Assembly (NCBI GenBank): GCA_035570495.1 | Contig: DATMLO010000042.1 | Location: 1 to 23,466 of the forward strand | DNA from: DATARH01 sp035570495 | Lineage (GTDB): Bacteria; Pseudomonadota; Alphaproteobacteria; ATCC43930; CGMCC-115725 | Length of the DNA stretch: 23,466 bases | Reading direction: 5' to 3' | Shown: positions 21,340 to 23,466 of the stretch, piece by piece | Numbering within the stretch: position 1 is the stretch's first letter | Layout: each line of letters starts with the position of its first letter | The notes under the pieces: model-generated | What the model saw: only the letters and a program-made list of their open reading frames with translations | What the model was told of the DNA's origin: nothing | Databases searched by the model: none | Translations under genes and position numbers: made by a program

Positions 21340-21846
21340 TCAGGCTTCGCCGATCGGATCGATCATCGCCGCGGCCATCGCTTCGTCGGCGGGCTTGCCG
21401 CCCCAAACGACGAGCTGGAACGCCGGATAGAAGCGCTCGCACTCGGAGACCGCGATATCGACGACGTCCTCGACCTGCTCACTGCTCACGGACGACAGGC
21501 CACGCATCAGCACGGCGTAGCGGAAGGACGGCGAATTATCCCCCGCCGCCAGATCGAAATGGCCGAGCCACAGTTTCTCGTTGGCCAGGGCCAAAAGCTC
21601 GTAAAGCACGCCGCGGCGGCGTTTCGGCACCTTCATGTCGAAGCCACACGAAAAGTGCAGCGCGGTCAGCTCTTCCTGCCACAGGAAATAGAGACGGTAG
21701 TCGCACCAGCGGCCGGGGATCTCGACGATCAGCTCGTCCTCGCCGGCCCGGTCATGCGCCCAATCATTGGCAATAACGATCTCCTCGACCAAGTCGATCG
21801 GATTGCCGACATGAGGCCGGCTCTCTTCAAAAGAAAGAGATGTCAT
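21340..21846 (-). CDS. YbjN-domain protein (bacterial sensory-transduction-regulator fold)
   Basis: This 168-residue cytosolic protein matches the YbjN/DUF1790-type family: an N-terminal NPIDLVEEIVIANDW helix, a central beta sheet with WCDYRLYFLWQEELTALHFSCGFDMKVP, and a C-terminal helix EQVEDVVDIAVSECERFYPAFQLVVWGG. The fold resembles type III secretion chaperones; its role is not established, and a link to stress or motility comes only from E. coli YbjN. GAGGAG sits six bases before ATG 21846. The leader contains two mutually exclusive hairpins involving this site. It heads the ybjN-proC-tetR run. Confidence 0.85.
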   Translation of the reverse strand: MTSLSFEESRPHVGNPIDLVEEIVIANDWAHDRAGEDELIVEIPGRWCDYRLYFLWQEELTALHFSCGFDMKVPKRRRGVLYELLALANEKLWLGHFDLAAGDNSPSFRYAVLMRGLSSVSSEQVEDVVDIAVSECERFYPAFQLVVWGGKPADEAMAAAMIDPIGEA

Positions 21847-21851
21847 TGCGC

Positions 21852-21887
21852 GCTCCTCGGAGCCCCGCGGCCACGGCCGCTTGCTCC
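21852..21887 (-). promoter_or_regulatory. Competing hairpins in the ybjN leader
   Basis: In the minus-strand RNA, GGAGC (21883-21887) can pair with GCTCC (21859-21863), enclosing a second stem GCGGCC/GGCCGC (21867-21880). The same GCTCC can instead pair with GGAGC at 21852-21856, which is the Shine-Dalgarno. The two structures exclude each other. This is sequence-only evidence and could be chance in GC-rich DNA. Confidence 0.3.
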
Positions 21888-21913
21888 TTTTAACAACTTT
21901 GCGGCCGGAACAA

Positions 21914-21926
21914 CCGAAAAATTCGG
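21914..21926 (-). terminator. Weak hairpin downstream of ubiK
   Basis: CCGAA and TTCGG form a five-base stem around a three-base loop about 100 bases after the ubiK stop, followed on the minus strand by TTGTTCC. It is a poor intrinsic terminator at best. Confidence 0.2.
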
Positions 21927-22027
21927 AAGAATACGGTCGCGAGCCGGGATGGCGAGGCTACGCTGCCAAACCCAAATGACAGTTGCAAGGCAACATCTAG
22001 CGCATCACGCGACAAGCACCGCGAAAC

Positions 22028-22324
22028 CTAGCTCGATTTCGCTTTTCGTCGCCGCGGCCGCGCCGGCGCTTTTTGCCTCTCGGCGAGTTGCGATTCGAGC
22101 GCGGCGAACCGGCGCTGCAAATCTTCCTGTTCCGCGCGCGCCTTCGCCGCCATCGCCTTCACCGCCTCGAACTCCTCGCGGCTCACCATATCCATCCCGG
22201 CGAGCACGCGTTCGAGCTGGTCGCGAAAGCGCGACTCGATATCCGAGCGCACCCCGGACAGCGCTCCCATCGCGCCATTCGCGACACGCGCGATATCATC
22301 GAAAAAGCGGTTCTGGCTCTGCAT
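22028..22324 (-). CDS. ubiK: UbiK family accessory factor (BMFP domain)
   Basis: This 98-residue protein has an amphipathic N-terminus (NRFFDDIARVANGAMGALSGVR) and the conserved MDMVSREEFEAVKAMAAKARAE stretch (about 44-65). A coiled coil follows (EQEDLQRRFAALESQLAER), then a basic Pro/Arg/Lys tail. It matches the YqiC/UbiK family, which in gammaproteobacteria supports ubiquinone synthesis with UbiJ; UbiJ is not in this window. ATG 22324 is supported by GGAGG six bases upstream. It lies 16 bases after the flavin oxidoreductase and is probably cotranscribed. Confidence 0.92.
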   Translation of the reverse strand: MQSQNRFFDDIARVANGAMGALSGVRSDIESRFRDQLERVLAGMDMVSREEFEAVKAMAAKARAEQEDLQRRFAALESQLAERQKAPARPRRRKAKSS

Positions 22325-22340
22325 GGCGAACCTCCTTCGC

Positions 22341-23466
22341 CTACTCTGCCGCCTCTTTCTTCGCCGCGCCGCTACGCTCAGCGTGGCGGTCGATGGCCTT
22401 CTGGATCGCGGCAGCCGCCTGGCCTCCAAACTCGACGTGATGGTCGGTCGCGTAATCGTAGCTCTCGACCAGCAGCTCGCGGCTCTGCTGGAACTTGGGA
22501 TGGACAAAGCGAGCCATCAACTCGTAATGCCGCTTGGTCTGTTCCCAATCGGCCCAGTTCTGCGCAAGTTCACAAAGCACGCCGAACCCGCCCGAACCCT
22601 TCATCAGCCGGTCGACATAGGCGACCGCATCGTCGGGGGTGCCGATGCAGGCGGTGCCGGTCTCCATCAGCCATTCGACCGGATCAGCAACATCGCCAGG
22701 GATGATCGGGAAGGTCGCGACGTCGCGGAAGTACTGCGCGAACTGCTTGACGCCGAACTGCACGTTCTTGATCGCCTGCTCGCGTGTCTCGGCGATGTGG
22801 AAGAAGCCGACGACGCGCCAGTCCTTGCGGTTCGGGGTGTGGCCGTTGGCGCGCGCGGTCTCCTCGTAGAGGTTCCAGTTCGCGGTATGGCGCTCCATTT
22901 GCGCCGGCGCGGTGCCGCCGATCGACAGCATGCCAACACCGTGCGTGCCGGCGAGCACCGAACCCGACGGCGAGCGCGCCGCGGCGACCGCGAGCTCCAT
23001 GGTCGGCTGGGTGAACGGCCGCAGCTGAAGCTTGGCGCTGGTAATGTCGAACCAGTCGGTCTTCTTGTTGACCTCCTCGCCACGCAACAGCCGGAGGATG
23101 ACGTCAAACGACTCCTCCATCATCTGCCGCTGATCGCCGGGGTCGATGCCGATCTTCAGCGCGTCATGGACCAGCGCGCCGGGGCCGACGCCGAACATCG
23201 CGCGGCCGCGCGTCATGTGATCGAGCTGCACCATGCGGTCGGCGAGCATGAACGGGTTGTGGTAGGGCAGCGATACGACGCCGGTGCCGAGCCGGATGTG
23301 GCGGGTGCGCTGCGCGGCGGCGGCGATGAACATCTCCGGGCAGGCGATGATCTCGAACCCGCCCGAATGATGCTCGCCGATCCACGCCTCGTGGTAGTTG
23401 AGCCGGTCGAGATGCTCGATCAGCTCCATGTCCCGCTCCATCGACAGGGTGGGGTTCTCGTCGTGC
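22341..23466 (-). CDS. Luciferase-like (LLM class) flavin-dependent oxidoreductase, N-terminus missing
   Basis: The reading frame stays open to the window edge (codons HDENPTLS precede the internal Met at 23441), so the true start is beyond 23466. About 375 residues are present. The F420/FMN-type TIM barrel is shown by HEAWIGEHHSGGFEI, then RLGTGVVSLPYHNPFMLADR, GRAMFGVGPGALVHDALKIG and the C-terminal CIGTPDDAVAYVDRL. GEHHS and the PYHNPFMLADR stretch are typical of FMN-using monooxygenases such as the limonene 1,2-monooxygenase-like group; the substrate cannot be read. A separate flavin reductase normally supplies FMNH2. UbiK follows 16 bases downstream. Confidence 0.9.
   Translation of the reverse strand, partial: HDENPTLSMERDMELIEHLDRLNYHEAWIGEHHSGGFEIIACPEMFIAAAAQRTRHIRLGTGVVSLPYHNPFMLADRMVQLDHMTRGRAMFGVGPGALVHDALKIGIDPGDQRQMMEESFDVILRLLRGEEVNKKTDWFDITSAKLQLRPFTQPTMELAVAAARSPSGSVLAGTHGVGMLSIGGTAPAQMERHTANWNLYEETARANGHTPNRKDWRVVGFFHIAETREQAIKNVQFGVKQFAQYFRDVATFPIIPGDVADPVEWLMETGTACIGTPDDAVAYVDRLMKGSGGFGVLCELAQNWADWEQTKRHYELMARFVHPKFQQSRELLVESYDYATDHHVEFGGQAAAAIQKAIDRHAERSGAAKKEAAE

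Noticed and set aside
21208..22440. Open frame of 410 codons on the plus strand across ybjN and ubiK
   Set aside because: It spans two well-supported minus-strand genes and the gap between them, and its end is low-complexity Arg/Pro/Ser.

Overview
The window is GC-rich, densely coded chromosomal DNA from a bacterium that looks alphaproteobacterial. The basis is gene content and order: an EF-G-like GTPase next to a class-I aspartate aminotransferase, uvrC-pgsA followed by molybdenum-cofactor genes, ilvE divergent from a petP/petR-type regulator pair, a phasin, a ybjN-proC-TetR set, and an ECF sigma/anti-sigma pair. I see no rRNA, tRNA, CRISPR array, insertion sequence or phage gene. Apart from two genes cut by the window edges, every gene looks intact.

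Layout. 1-1646 (minus): the first 69 codons of an EF-G-like GTPase, then aatA. 1708-2897 (plus): an ECF sigma factor and its membrane anti-sigma factor, overlapping by ATGA. 2951-5915 (plus): uvrB and an SDR reductase with a pteridine-reductase-type active site. 5916-6224: an AT-rich intergenic region of about 300 bp with a perfect palindrome. 6225-11391 (plus): a tight run uvrC-pgsA-mobB-moeA-moaD-moaE. 11396-15236 (minus): a secreted, probably beta-barrel protein, a FecR-domain protein and a CHASE2-class III nucleotide cyclase, nearly contiguous. 15290-16204 (minus): ilvE. 16292-18910 (plus): a MarR regulator (PetP-like), an OmpR-type response regulator (PetR-like) and an EnvZ-like histidine kinase. 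18918-23466 (minus): csaA, a strong terminator, a phasin, a TetR regulator, proC, a YbjN-domain protein, ubiK and a partial luciferase-like flavin oxidoreductase.

Functionally the region mixes housekeeping modules: nucleotide excision repair (uvrB, uvrC), phospholipid synthesis (pgsA), late molybdenum-cofactor synthesis (mobB, moeA, moaD, moaE), amino-acid metabolism (aatA, ilvE, proC) and ubiquinone support (ubiK). It also holds three regulatory modules: ECF/anti-sigma, MarR/two-component, and envelope-to-cAMP.

The most interesting signals are (i) the beta-barrel/FecR/CHASE2-cyclase set, in which FecR and the cyclase lie in one reading frame separated by a single TAG; (ii) two TGCACTGCA operators flanking a good phasin promoter; (iii) an operator-like inverted repeat covering both the petP start codon and the ilvE -35; (iv) a hairpin that buries the uvrB start codon; and (v) the SDR enzyme with an Asp/Tyr/Lys pteridine-reductase triad beside uvrB. 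None of these alone proves a new system. All functional calls come from reading the sequence, with no database search.
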